Assembly (NCBI RefSeq): GCF_013402915.1
Contig: NC_050723.1
Span: 124,001 to 188,000 of the forward strand
Length of the DNA: 64,000 nucleotides
Direction: 5' to 3'
Origin: Zygotorulaspora mrakii
Lineage: Eukaryota > Ascomycota > Saccharomycetes > Saccharomycetales > Saccharomycetaceae
Shown here in pieces: positions 1 through 8,509 of the stretch; position 1 is the first letter of the stretch; each line of letters opens with the position of its first letter. The translations under genes and the position numbers were made by a program. A model generated the notes under the pieces. The model searched no databases, was not told the origin of the DNA, and saw only the letters and a list, made by a program, of their open reading frames with translations.

Positions 1-336
1 AGTAGGCAGAATTCTTACTTAGCACATTGTAGCTATTAATATCATGTGACACGGGTTTTCTCGGTTTTTCACTTTTTCATTTTTCCAAGAAATTTTTCAC
101 AGACATGATGTCGATGATGGATGATTACAGGCGGTGTCGTAAAATAAGGATTGCTTGTCTCTTATTAACTCTCAGGTTGATTTTATTGGTTTAGTCATAT
201 GTATTCTGGAATAAATTACGTTTACTTGACAATTTTGTTATCGTCTTACTTCCATTAGTTCTTCCAGAGAGGTAGCTGTGTTGTTTCGCAACTGCTATAT
301 CTATTCTTGAAAGAGGCTCGCCAGGTACAGTGAACC
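1..336. other. FOL2 upstream region
   Basis: AT-rich stretch with no credible gene. It contains CATGTGAC at 43-50, which read on the other strand is the Cbf1-type box RTCACRTG. A gene upstream of FOL2 would lie beyond the left edge. The bases nearest 336 serve as the FOL2 promoter and leader; I see no strong TATA box. Confidence 0.5.
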
Positions 337-1122
337 ATGCACAGTCATAATCACAACAACTTCCATCATACCGTTGCTCAAACACATGCCCATAGCGCTA
401 ATCCGCTTGTGGGCTCACTGCAAAGGAAAAGTACACCATTGAATACTAGACCAGCTTCACCCTATACGCTGCAGCCTCCCGTAGAGGCAGATGGATTTTC
501 ATGGCCAAGTGTCGGAACCAGAATCAGAGCAGAAGAGAGCAGCGATGAGGAGGAGGCTCGCATTGAACGTATTTCAGGTGCGGTACGGACGCTTTTGGAG
601 GAGCTAGGCGAGGACGTCGAAAGAGAGGGATTGCTTGATACTCCGAAAAGGTATGCGAAGGCGATGCTGTATTTTACTAAGGGTTATCAAACTAATATTA
701 TGGATGATGTTATCAACAATGCAGTTTTTGAAGAGGATCATGACGAAATGGTCATCGTTCGTGACATTGAAATCTACTCGCTTTGTGAGCATCATCTTGT
801 TCCCTTCTTCGGTAAAGTTCATATTGGATATATCCCGAATAAAAAAGTGCTAGGCTTGAGTAAATTAGCTCGTCTTGCTGAAATGTATGCAAGGAGGTTG
901 CAGGTCCAGGAGAGGTTAACAAAACAGATCGCGATGTCTCTGAGTGACATACTAAAACCCCTGGGTGTTGCCGTTGTTATAGAAGCAACACATATGTGCA
1001 TGGTGTCTAGAGGTATTCAAAAGACTGGCTCGTCTACCGTAACGTCATGTATGCTGGGTTGTTTCAGAGCTCATAGAACTCGAGAAGAATTTCTAAGCTT
1101 GTTGGGGAAAAGAAGTTTGTAA
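337..1122 (+). CDS. FOL2: GTP cyclohydrolase I
   Basis: First enzyme of folate/pterin synthesis: it turns GTP into 7,8-dihydroneopterin triphosphate in the cytosol as a homodecamer. The protein has 261 residues; S. cerevisiae Fol2 has 243. The conserved core starts near residue 34 and runs almost unchanged to the end. Zinc ligands expected for the family are visible as C150 and H153 in LCEHH and C221 in HMCMV, with the catalytic-type H152 beside them. The N-terminal 30 residues are an extra, His/Asn-rich tail (seven His in the first 19), absent from the S. cerevisiae protein as I recall it. A Cys replaces the second Gly in the motif SCMLGGFRAH (here [10 protein letters not shown]). The ATG at 337 is the first in frame. 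The gene converges on TDA1. Confidence 0.96.
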   Translation: MHSHNHNNFHHTVAQTHAHSANPLVGSLQRKSTPLNTRPASPYTLQPPVEADGFSWPSVGTRIRAEESSDEEEARIERISGAVRTLLEELGEDVEREGLLDTPKRYAKAMLYFTKGYQTNIMDDVINNAVFEEDHDEMVIVRDIEIYSLCEHHLVPFFGKVHIGYIPNKKVLGLSKLARLAEMYARRLQVQERLTKQIAMSLSDILKPLGVAVVIEATHMCMVSRGIQKTGSSTVTSCMLGCFRAHRTREEFLSLLGKRSL

Positions 1123-1455
1123 ACTCACAAATTAAATGCATACCTTTATGTAAGAAGTTTGACTCTATACATAATTGCATACTCTAATATTTAATGTATG
1201 GAAAGTTTGTAGACTTAAGCCGCACATGCGTATCAGTGCATGCAGGAATTTGCTCTATAAGTGTAGATATACATGCGAAAGGGCGAACAAAGGGAACAAA
1301 AACGTCAACCAGCCCTAGAAGAAACCTTTCGAGAAAAAATCAAAATCCTTGGACATTATGCCTTTAATTCAAGACAAAGATTATTTGAATAATCTATCAT
1401 GCTGAATACGAGGCGTGGGGAAAATAAAAACAAACAATTTAGTAAACCAACAATC
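1123..1455. other. FOL2-TDA1 convergent 3' intergenic region
   Basis: AT-rich spacer between two convergent genes. It should hold both 3' UTRs and poly(A) signals. I see no gene, tRNA or repeat in it. Confidence 0.6.
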
Positions 1456-1474
1456 CTATATTACAATACCCATA

Positions 1475-1512
<38 letters not shown>

Positions 1513-3219
1513 ACCATTATCATCTACTCTGGCACCGTCGTGACGATTGTTTAAGCGATTCTCTTTGCTACCAACATAACTGTCAATTTTTCTACTTTGC
1601 TGATAGCTGTGCAGCTTCTCATTCAAATTTTCGTGAGAAGTCATGCTTGTGTCAGTAGAGAGTAAAATACTATTCTCAGAACTCTGCCTAGAAAGAGATC
1701 CAGGCGTTCCAAAGTTTGATTTAGACTCAGGGGTAGTGCTAAAACAACCATTCATCAAAGAATTCACTGGAGGTTTAGGCTCTAGGATAAATGTTGAGTT
1801 GAGTTTTGAGCCAATGGTAGAGGAGTGGCTGCCTTCATTTTTCAAAGAAGTCATGGACAAAGTTTTCCTTAGAGTTTCTCTAACCTGCTGCAAATTTCTC
1901 TCGCGAGAATTCACTCTCGTGTCAAGACGTTTGGGAGTCTCTGCTATGTTAGCGGGGTAAACTAGCGAAGGAGAAGCTGAATTTTTCAGTGATAACAGTG
2001 CGATAGTGCTTGAAGATGATGATCTGGAAGGTTGTTTCAAAGAGTGCAATGATGAAGTCGACCCGGTTCTACGCAACATTGTTGGGAAAATATCTCTTTT
2101 CTCCTCCGGTGCAGAAGTTGCAAAAAAGTCTCTTACGAATGGATGATGCTTCAGCATCTCTGCTTTGGGCCTTTTCTCAGCATCACCAATAAAGCAGGAT
2201 TGTACAAAGCTCCAGAAATCTGCCATTTTGGGATCAGCTTGCATTTCTTCATCGATATAGTAGTCCACTTTTGAAATGCACTCTAAGGTTTCCTCATCAG
2301 TTTCACAATCAAATGGTGTGTAACCGCAAGCCATGAAATATGTCAGGACTCCCAATGCCCAAACGTCCACTGGACAGCCATATTTTGGGATTCTATCCAT
2401 CTTTTCACGCGACATATCGCCAATACCCCTACAAAGAACAATCTCAGGTGCAATGTACGAGATTGTACCAACATACTCTTTCAGAGCGTTAGTATTACTC
2501 TTCACGTCAACTTGAGCGGCTAAACCAAAATCTGCCAAGATCAGGTCGTGCGACCTGTCATCGTATTTGAAATTACCATGATGCTCGTTGGGTTCGTTGT
2601 TATTAACTCTTAACCTAAAAAGAACGTTCTCCGCCTTCAAATCTCTATGGACTATGTTATTGGAGTGTAAAAACTCCAAAACACTCAACAAACAAGCACA
2701 GTACGGCTTTACCTGCAATTGAAGATCCAAGGTCTTTTCGTTGATTATCTTTTCGTATAGGTCGCCCTTATCACAGAGCTGCGTGATCAGCGCAATGCTT
2801 TCCGAAGTCTCAAAAAAATCAAATAGCTGCAGAACGTGGTGATGGCCTTCAAAAACATCAAGACTCGAATAGTTCCTTTTCTCAAGTGATCTGACCTTAT
2901 CAGTGATCACTCTCAGTAATTTGACCTCGCGCTGTATCAACTGTAGCTTGCCCTTGACCATATTCTTATGGACCAGCTTCATTGCAAATAGGTCCCTTGT
3001 GTGCACATTCATACACTCTTTTACAACGCTGAAATGACCATCGCCCAACATATGTCTCCTTGTCACGTACTTACATTTGGCCGTAGCATGTTCCCTGTCT
3101 AGATTGGGCCATGGCAGGTACTCACCGGCAGCAGGTGCACTGCCGCTGGCGTGTCCCGCCTGCGTCCCAAAGGCTCCAATCACAGACGATCCCAAATTCG
3201 GTCCACCAACCGATATCAT
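1456..3219 (-). CDS. TDA1: Serine/threonine protein kinase, Tda1 family
   Basis: Protein kinase of 587 residues (S. cerevisiae Tda1: 586). In S. cerevisiae Tda1 phosphorylates hexokinase 2 when glucose is low and can act in the nucleus. The kinase domain starts near residue 52: glycine loop LGDGHFSVVKE (58-68), ATP lysine K81 in FAMKL, catalytic HRDLKAEN (191-198, D193), DFG at 230-232, and GTISYIAPE as the activation-loop end. The C-terminal third is Ser/Thr-rich, with NSLMNGCFSTTPES, a block shared with Tda1 and not with general CaM-type kinases. The protein ends in a run of Asp followed by MGIVI. The first 40 residues are poorly conserved, so the start is the least certain part. Its neighbour HAS1 is also its neighbour on S. 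cerevisiae chromosome XIII, which supports orthology. Confidence 0.92.
1475..1510 (-). repeat. Trinucleotide repeat coding poly-Asp in TDA1
   Basis: Run of TCG/TCA/TCC units on the plus strand that reads as GAC/GAT Asp codons at the C-terminus of TDA1. Such runs change length by replication slippage. The protein has 11 consecutive Asp here, which the S. cerevisiae protein lacks. Confidence 0.85.
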
Positions 3220-4074
3220 TACTCTATCTCCTCTATACGTAAACTTCCGACACTACTGGCGCACGACGAATGTTTCACCGTGCTTCTCACAACTATAGTA
3301 AATCACTGCAGTTAATTGCAGAAAACTATACTGGTTAAATATGCACAAGGTCTTCCAAGGTGTGTAACGATATCTGGAGCTACCTGAAAGTATGTCAAAC
3401 AATTTGAAACTGGCTGAGAGCACTTATATGTACAGATATGTATCTGAAAAGTGCCTCAGGTATCTCCCCACGATACTGTCTGTCCTCCGATCCTTTGGCC
3501 TATCGTGGTGACATTCCATACCATGCGATTTTTTCGAAATCAGACAAGGTTGCAAGTGCGCCAGCAAGAAGAAATTCCAAGATTTCAGCTGCGAAAATCG
3601 CAACATTTCTGGGAATTGGTGCATAGTCTGACGTTTGAGATGATTTTTAAAGTTTTAAGAAGAAACTTTGCTGTCGTCCTAGAAAGAGCCGTGGAGAAGT
3701 GGGGGCCCCTCACCCCACCAAATATCCTTAAAAAGAGTCATGTGGGGGAGGGCCAAAATTCTTCAGGTTGGGACAAAATGGCGTGGGACAAAAATATAAT
3801 ATATACACAATTATGGTATATGATACAGAGTTTGAATATAGAAAGTAGTTTAGTTCGATAATATTACAGGAATATCACAGGAATAATACAGAAACAACTC
3901 ACAAAAATATAGGGTTCAGGGATATTTTAGTAATACTTGAGTGATACTTGGAAAGGTGTGACGATAATTTGTGAATAATTCAGGACATCTGAATATTTTG
4001 ATACCTGGACGTTTGATACCTGAATATTTCGACTTTACAGTGCCGGCCGGGACTTGAGTCTACACCAAATCCGT
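3220..4074. other. TDA1 promoter and 3' flank of the YGR266W homologue
   Basis: 855 bp without a supported gene. A 136-codon open frame at 3451-3861 lacks an ATG at its start and shows no family features, so I do not call it. The right part is AT-rich with scattered repeats of the type gaatatt/tacctg. The G/C block at 3700-3754 is listed separately. Confidence 0.55.
3699..3754. promoter_or_regulatory. Possible Mig1/Msn2-type GC block upstream of TDA1
   Basis: An island of G and C runs in AT-rich DNA, about 480-535 bp upstream of the TDA1 ATG. It contains CCCCT (STRE core) at 3706-3710, CCCCAC followed by an A/T-rich stretch at 3713-3718, and GTGGGG at 3742-3747. Mig1 sites are GC boxes flanked by A/T, and STREs bind Msn2/4. 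Both would suit a glucose-response kinase, but no function is shown by sequence alone. Confidence 0.4.
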
Positions 4075-6201
4075 TCATTTTAACTTCCAATGTTTTAGAC
4101 CACTGTGTGTCAAGGAGTCGCATTGGGCTTTCAACTCCGGGATGGGTAACGCATACCTTGTCGTGCATGATTTTGCACTTAAGGGATCCGTTTCAATAAA
4201 TAAGGAAACTAGAATGCCTTTCTCCGTGATTGGATATGCCGAATAGCCTTCTTTTGTTTCTGAACTAGGTTGACCTTGTTGCGGGTCAACTTTTTTTAAG
4301 GGTTTTCCCCCGGTGACGATTCCTGGAACAACACGATCTTGCAAATTTGATCTAAATTGAGACTTCAAAAATTCGTTGTTCAACGCATTTTCAACAGGAA
4401 GGATATCAGACCAATTTCTCCTATTTAGGAAGCAGGTACTGGCTCTACTCTTTTCATCGACACCATATTTAAAAATAGGAACCGCGTCTTCGTCGGTCTC
4501 GTGATCAAAATGGTGAATTGTCGCTTTGGACTGTAATAGTGCTGCCATCGCGTTCGGTGGTGGGGTATTCACGACAGCACTGGATATGACGTTGAACATT
4601 AGTCTAAGGTCATTTTCCGGTTCGTTCTCGATTTTGGCATTGTCAGCGTCATGTTCTGATGAGGAAAAAATGTGATGTCTGTGTTTTTTACTCTTGAATC
4701 TACCGATGGACGCCAAATGCACGTCTCCGGAGAGAATTGTGATTCTTGTTGAGTATTTTGCTCCAAAATCTTGTAATCTGGCCATCAGTCCATTGCGTTC
4801 CTTCTTATGATGTCTGGCGCACCAATGATCATCCAAATCATCTAAAAGCTCGATGTCACCATTGAACTTATTGACCAACCCGCCCGCTATAATTCCTTTT
4901 CTAGACAATATTTTAAGAGGATGAAGTAGTCTCGATGTGAAAAGCCATTCTAATAGTACTAATCTTGGATATGCAATAGGAACGCCGAGCATTACTAACA
5001 GATGGTCCATATTTGATTTTTTAGCCTCTTCTTCCATTTTTTTGAAGACTATATCATATGTTTCATCCGTAACGATTTGCGCTAATTTCCGTTCTGTTCT
5101 ACAGTCAAGTCCCAATAACCCCATTGTTGGTCCCAAACGAGTGAAAACAGAATGCGAACGCTCACCGATATATGGGCCAGGACGATTTCCAAGTAACCAT
5201 ATGGGGTCCTTCAAATAGGCCTCACTCTCCTCTATACTGACATGGTGTTGGAAAAGCATGTAATACTTGTAAGCAGCTTTCCCTATAGACGAAAACACGT
5301 CAGATTTCATGAACCCATCGGAATAAGACCCGAACCCATCTATGATGTCATGATCATCCCAAATATTGACGGAGGGAATTGTTGCCATTGCAATGGGTAA
5401 ACATCTTTGAGTAGTCTTAGAATCATCTGTTGAGCCCTTCCAATGACCATAGCCGTACCATTCAATGTACTCTTTCAAATAGAAATCGTCTAATTGCTTC
5501 TTAAACTCGCCATCAACTTTCATAGTACGTTTTTGCAACAAATCGTTTTTATGACTCCATTCCTTAACTTTCTCACAATAAATCGTAATGCCGTCAGAAT
5601 AGATCTGGTCACCACCACCTAGCATAACGTTGTAATGAACTTTTGAATGTTTGTTCAAAATGTCGAACCACAGAGAGCCTTTGAATTTTTTAGTATCTAC
5701 AGATAAAGAAAAACCGTTACAGGAGTAAGAGATAGTGTTGAAGTTAGTGGTGGCTGAAGGGATAAAGAAGCGGTAGTGAGGCTTTGATTCGCCATCCAAA
5801 GCGTATTTTACCATTTGTTCCTTCTCAGTTAAAGGTAACGCAATATTGTATCTGAAAAAGCTGATATTTTCGTCATCCCAAACCTCTCTGTGAAACATTG
5901 TAGATTCAAAGACACCGTCTTTTAATTTCAGCTCCAAGCTCTCCTCACTCTGCTCAGATGCAGGGCCTGTCGTGTACGCAATTTTTGGGCCCTCAGCCGC
6001 AGGACCCTTAAGTACCACCAGTATAGAACCATAGTAAACGTTTTCGTCGTAATCAACTTTTCTCAATCGTAGGATAGGGCCACACACCATACCACTCTTC
6101 ACAACGGGCGAAGTAATTGCGCAATCGTCGCAGCCATCCACCAATTCAGCGTAAAGTTGCTCTGTATCCCAGTCACCGAACCAGTTTTCTCTAAAATTCA
6201 T
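4075..6201 (-). CDS. PhoD-like metallophosphatase-fold protein (YGR266W homologue)
   Basis: Protein of 708 residues, matching S. cerevisiae Ygr266w (701 residues) in length and gene neighbourhood. The biochemical role of Ygr266w is unknown; it has been placed at the mitochondrial outer membrane and plasma membrane. Motifs of the PhoD-like family are clear: GGGDQIYSDG (195-204), WDDHDIIDGFG (281-291) and SGDVHLASIGRF (491-502). The Asp, His and Asn-type residues in these would bind metals in true phosphodiesterases. The last 150 residues carry many charged patches. It is divergent to HAS1 with 368 bp between the starts. Function as a phosphatase is inference from the fold. Confidence 0.9.
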   Translation of the reverse strand: MNFRENWFGDWDTEQLYAELVDGCDDCAITSPVVKSGMVCGPILRLRKVDYDENVYYGSILVVLKGPAAEGPKIAYTTGPASEQSEESLELKLKDGVFESTMFHREVWDDENISFFRYNIALPLTEKEQMVKYALDGESKPHYRFFIPSATTNFNTISYSCNGFSLSVDTKKFKGSLWFDILNKHSKVHYNVMLGGGDQIYSDGITIYCEKVKEWSHKNDLLQKRTMKVDGEFKKQLDDFYLKEYIEWYGYGHWKGSTDDSKTTQRCLPIAMATIPSVNIWDDHDIIDGFGSYSDGFMKSDVFSSIGKAAYKYYMLFQHHVSIEESEAYLKDPIWLLGNRPGPYIGERSHSVFTRLGPTMGLLGLDCRTERKLAQIVTDETYDIVFKKMEEEAKKSNMDHLLVMLGVPIAYPRLVLLEWLFTSRLLHPLKILSRKGIIAGGLVNKFNGDIELLDDLDDHWCARHHKKERNGLMARLQDFGAKYSTRITILSGDVHLASIGRFKSKKHRHHIFSSSEHDADNAKIENEPENDLRLMFNVISSAVVNTPPPNAMAALLQSKATIHHFDHETDEDAVPIFKYGVDEKSRASTCFLNRRNWSDILPVENALNNEFLKSQFRSNLQDRVVPGIVTGGKPLKKVDPQQGQPSSETKEGYSAYPITEKGILVSLFIETDPLSAKSCTTRYALPIPELKAQCDSLTHSGLKHWKLK

Positions 6202-6395
6202 CCTTAAGTTTGCCTATTCAATCTCTTGATCTTTCGGGAGCTCAAGTGCTCTCAATTCGACCCATTAAACCAAAATTTAAAACTAAAAAGAATTCCTTGA
6301 GGTAAGCATATCCTATTGATAAATCTATATTTACATCTTTTTTACGTATAGCAATAAGATATTTACAGAAACAGAACCCTGTGAAATCTCGAAGG

Positions 6396-6402
6396 TTACC
6401 CG
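6396..6402 (-). promoter_or_regulatory. Reb1-type site
   Basis: TTACCCG, the reverse complement of the Reb1 core CGGGTAA, lies in the divergent promoter 168 bp from the HAS1 ATG. Reb1 typically opens a nucleosome-free region. Seven bases are weak evidence alone, but the placement beside RRPE and PAC is typical. Confidence 0.55.
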
Positions 6403-6427
6403 CAAACTTCTTTTTAGCGGTGACAAG

Positions 6428-6476
6428 AAAAAAAAATTTTTCAGCTACAATGTGTGATGCGATGCGATGAGATGAG
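6428..6476 (+). promoter_or_regulatory. RRPE and PAC elements of HAS1
   Basis: An A-run turning into a T-run (RRPE type) at about 6428-6441 is followed by GCGATGAGATGAG at 6464-6476, a near-perfect PAC element. These are the targets of Stb3 and of Dot6/Tod6 in S. cerevisiae ribosome-biogenesis promoters. They lie about 95-140 bp upstream of the HAS1 ATG, the usual position. Confidence 0.88.
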
Positions 6477-6569
6477 ATTAGCTGATTGCTGTAAAAGTAC
6501 AAGTGCTGAGAGGTTTTTTCTAGGTTTATAGGTTTTGTTGCTTCATCGAGACTAGCAGCGATCATTGAC

Positions 6570-8126
6570 ATGGCTACCAAGAGTTCTGGAAGCAAACGCC
6601 ACAGGGAGGCCGGATCGGCTGGTGCAGCTCCCAATAATTCAGACACTGTTCTTAATGGTGATGGTGATAGAAAAGATTCTGTATATGCCATCGAGAACGA
6701 GAAGAAGAACGATGATGAGAAAGTGGTCGAAAGCTTTGAGGATTTAGATTTTTCAGGCCCAACTCTGAAGGCGATCGAGAAAATGGGATTCAAGACAATG
6801 ACACCAGTGCAGGCTAGAACCATTCCTCCTCTTCTTGCCGGAAGGGATGTCCTTGGTGCTGCAAAGACTGGATCTGGTAAAACTTTAGCATTTTTGATAC
6901 CTGCGATTGAAATATTGCATTCTTTGAAATTCAAGCCTAGAAATGGTACCGGTGTGATTGTTATCACACCCACAAGAGAGTTGGCGCTACAAATTTTTGG
7001 TGTAGCGAGAGAACTGATGGAATTTCACTCTCAGACTTTTGGAATAGTTATTGGCGGGGCCAATCGTAGACAAGAAGCGGACAAGTTAGCAAAGGGAGTT
7101 AATTTGCTAATCGCAACACCTGGTAGATTATTGGATCATTTACAGAACACAAAAGGTTTTGTTTTCAAGAATTTGAAAGCTTTGATTATCGATGAGGCTG
7201 ATCGTATCTTGGAAATTGGATTCGAGGATGAAATGAAACAAATTATAAAAATATTACCTAACCAAGAAAGACAAACTATGTTGTTTTCTGCGACGCAAAC
7301 CACCAAGGTGGAGGATTTGGCAAGAATCTCTTTAAGGCCAGGCCCATTATTTATAAACGTTGTCACGGAAAGAGAAAACTCGACTGCGGATGGTCTTGAA
7401 CAAGGATATGTTGTTTGTGAAAGTGACAAAAGATTTCTGTTACTATTTTCTTTTTTGAAAAGGAATCAGAAGAAGAAAATTATTGTTTTCCTTTCATCTT
7501 GTAATTCTGTGAAATATTATGCCGAGTTACTAAATTATATTGATTTACCAGTACTGGAACTACATGGAAAGCAGAAACAACAGAAAAGAACAAACACATT
7601 TTTTGAATTTTGTAATGCTGAAAGGGGTATATTGGTTTGTACTGATGTTGCCGCTAGAGGCTTAGATATCCCTTCCGTCGATTGGATTATTCAGTTTGAT
7701 CCTCCGGATGATCCAAGAGATTACATTCATAGAGTGGGAAGAACTGCAAGAGGTACTAAAGGTAAGGGAAAATCTCTTATGTTTTTGATTCCCACAGAAC
7801 TTGGATTTTTAAGATATTTGAAAGCGGCGAAAGTTCCTCTTAACGAATTCGAATTCCCAACTAATAAAATTGCCAACGTTCAGTCCCAATTGGAAAAACT
7901 AATTCACTCCAATTATTACCTTCACCAAACTGCCAAAGATGGTTATAGATCATACTTACAAGCTTACGCATCGCATTCGTTGAAAACAGTCTATCAAATT
8001 GATAAACTTGATCTGGCTAAGGTTGCTAAATCATACGGCTTCCCCGTACCACCAAAGGTTAACATCACGATAGGTGCGAGCGGTAAAACACCAGTAACAA
8101 AGAGACGTAAAGTAGATAGGCATTAG
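6570..8126 (+). CDS. HAS1: DEAD-box ATP-dependent RNA helicase Has1
   Basis: Nucleolar RNA helicase used in 18S and 25S rRNA maturation, including release of snoRNAs. The protein has 518 residues (S. cerevisiae 505). In order: a charged N-terminal tail, Q-motif region near 61-81 ([21 protein letters not shown]), Walker [10 protein letters not shown] (97-105), PTRELALQ (134-141), DEAD (208-211), SAT (240-242), and motif [11 protein letters not shown] in the second RecA domain. The C-terminus is basic (KRRKVDRH), fitting nuclear/nucleolar import. The ATG at 6570 fits family length. PAC and RRPE elements upstream support membership of the ribosome-biogenesis regulon. Confidence 0.97.
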   Translation: MATKSSGSKRHREAGSAGAAPNNSDTVLNGDGDRKDSVYAIENEKKNDDEKVVESFEDLDFSGPTLKAIEKMGFKTMTPVQARTIPPLLAGRDVLGAAKTGSGKTLAFLIPAIEILHSLKFKPRNGTGVIVITPTRELALQIFGVARELMEFHSQTFGIVIGGANRRQEADKLAKGVNLLIATPGRLLDHLQNTKGFVFKNLKALIIDEADRILEIGFEDEMKQIIKILPNQERQTMLFSATQTTKVEDLARISLRPGPLFINVVTERENSTADGLEQGYVVCESDKRFLLLFSFLKRNQKKKIIVFLSSCNSVKYYAELLNYIDLPVLELHGKQKQQKRTNTFFEFCNAERGILVCTDVAARGLDIPSVDWIIQFDPPDDPRDYIHRVGRTARGTKGKGKSLMFLIPTELGFLRYLKAAKVPLNEFEFPTNKIANVQSQLEKLIHSNYYLHQTAKDGYRSYLQAYASHSLKTVYQIDKLDLAKVAKSYGFPVPPKVNITIGASGKTPVTKRRKVDRH

Positions 8127-8509
8127 ACCCATGGGATAGATTGTTTACCCATGTTAAACATGTAAAATATATATGTATAGCAAACGAAAAAGATATTGGA
8201 AATTATAGAATATGTGACGTGACTTATGCGAAGATTGCTTTGTTCGATCAGTTATCCTGAAGATTCATACTAAAACAACCTACATCACTGGTAAACAACA
8301 ACGCTGCTAACAATGCTCGGTGCTCACTGATTTTCTATTTTCTCGAGCCCTGTTATTTTGTAAAATTAGTCACACATAACTCATTTTCAAAAAAAATTTT
8401 CGCTTCATTAAGAAATCTCGATGAGCTTGAAGTAATCAGGAACTGAGATACAGTTAAACAAAGTGCCTATTGTTACTGAGGAAGGGAATCATAGAGTGAA
8501 GAGCTCAAA
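8127..8509. other. HAS1-MES1 intergenic region
   Basis: 383 bp between two co-directional genes. The left half should hold the HAS1 3' UTR. The right half holds RRPE- and PAC-like elements for MES1. No gene is visible. Confidence 0.6.
8388..8428 (+). promoter_or_regulatory. RRPE- and PAC-like elements of MES1
   Basis: An A-run followed by TTTTCGC at 8388-8403 resembles RRPE, and CGATGAGCTT at 8419-8428 matches the second half of the PAC consensus. They are about 80-120 bp upstream of the MES1 ATG. Aminoacyl-tRNA synthetase genes share the ribosome-biogenesis growth regulon in S. cerevisiae. Confidence 0.65.

Larger units (their letters stand above)
6202..6569. other. Divergent YGR266W-HAS1 promoter region
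   Basis: 368 bp between two divergent ATGs. It holds a Reb1 site, an RRPE and a PAC element (listed separately), all nearer the HAS1 side. A long minus-strand open frame crosses this region and the 5' part of HAS1 and is judged a shadow. Confidence 0.7.

Noticed and set aside
3451..3861. 136-codon frame upstream of TDA1
   Set aside because: Starts with GTG, overlaps a GC-rich regulatory-looking block and has no recognisable motif.
6242..6973. 243-codon open frame on the minus strand over the HAS1 5' part
   Set aside because: It overlaps the highly conserved HAS1 coding frame and its promoter, and shows no family features.
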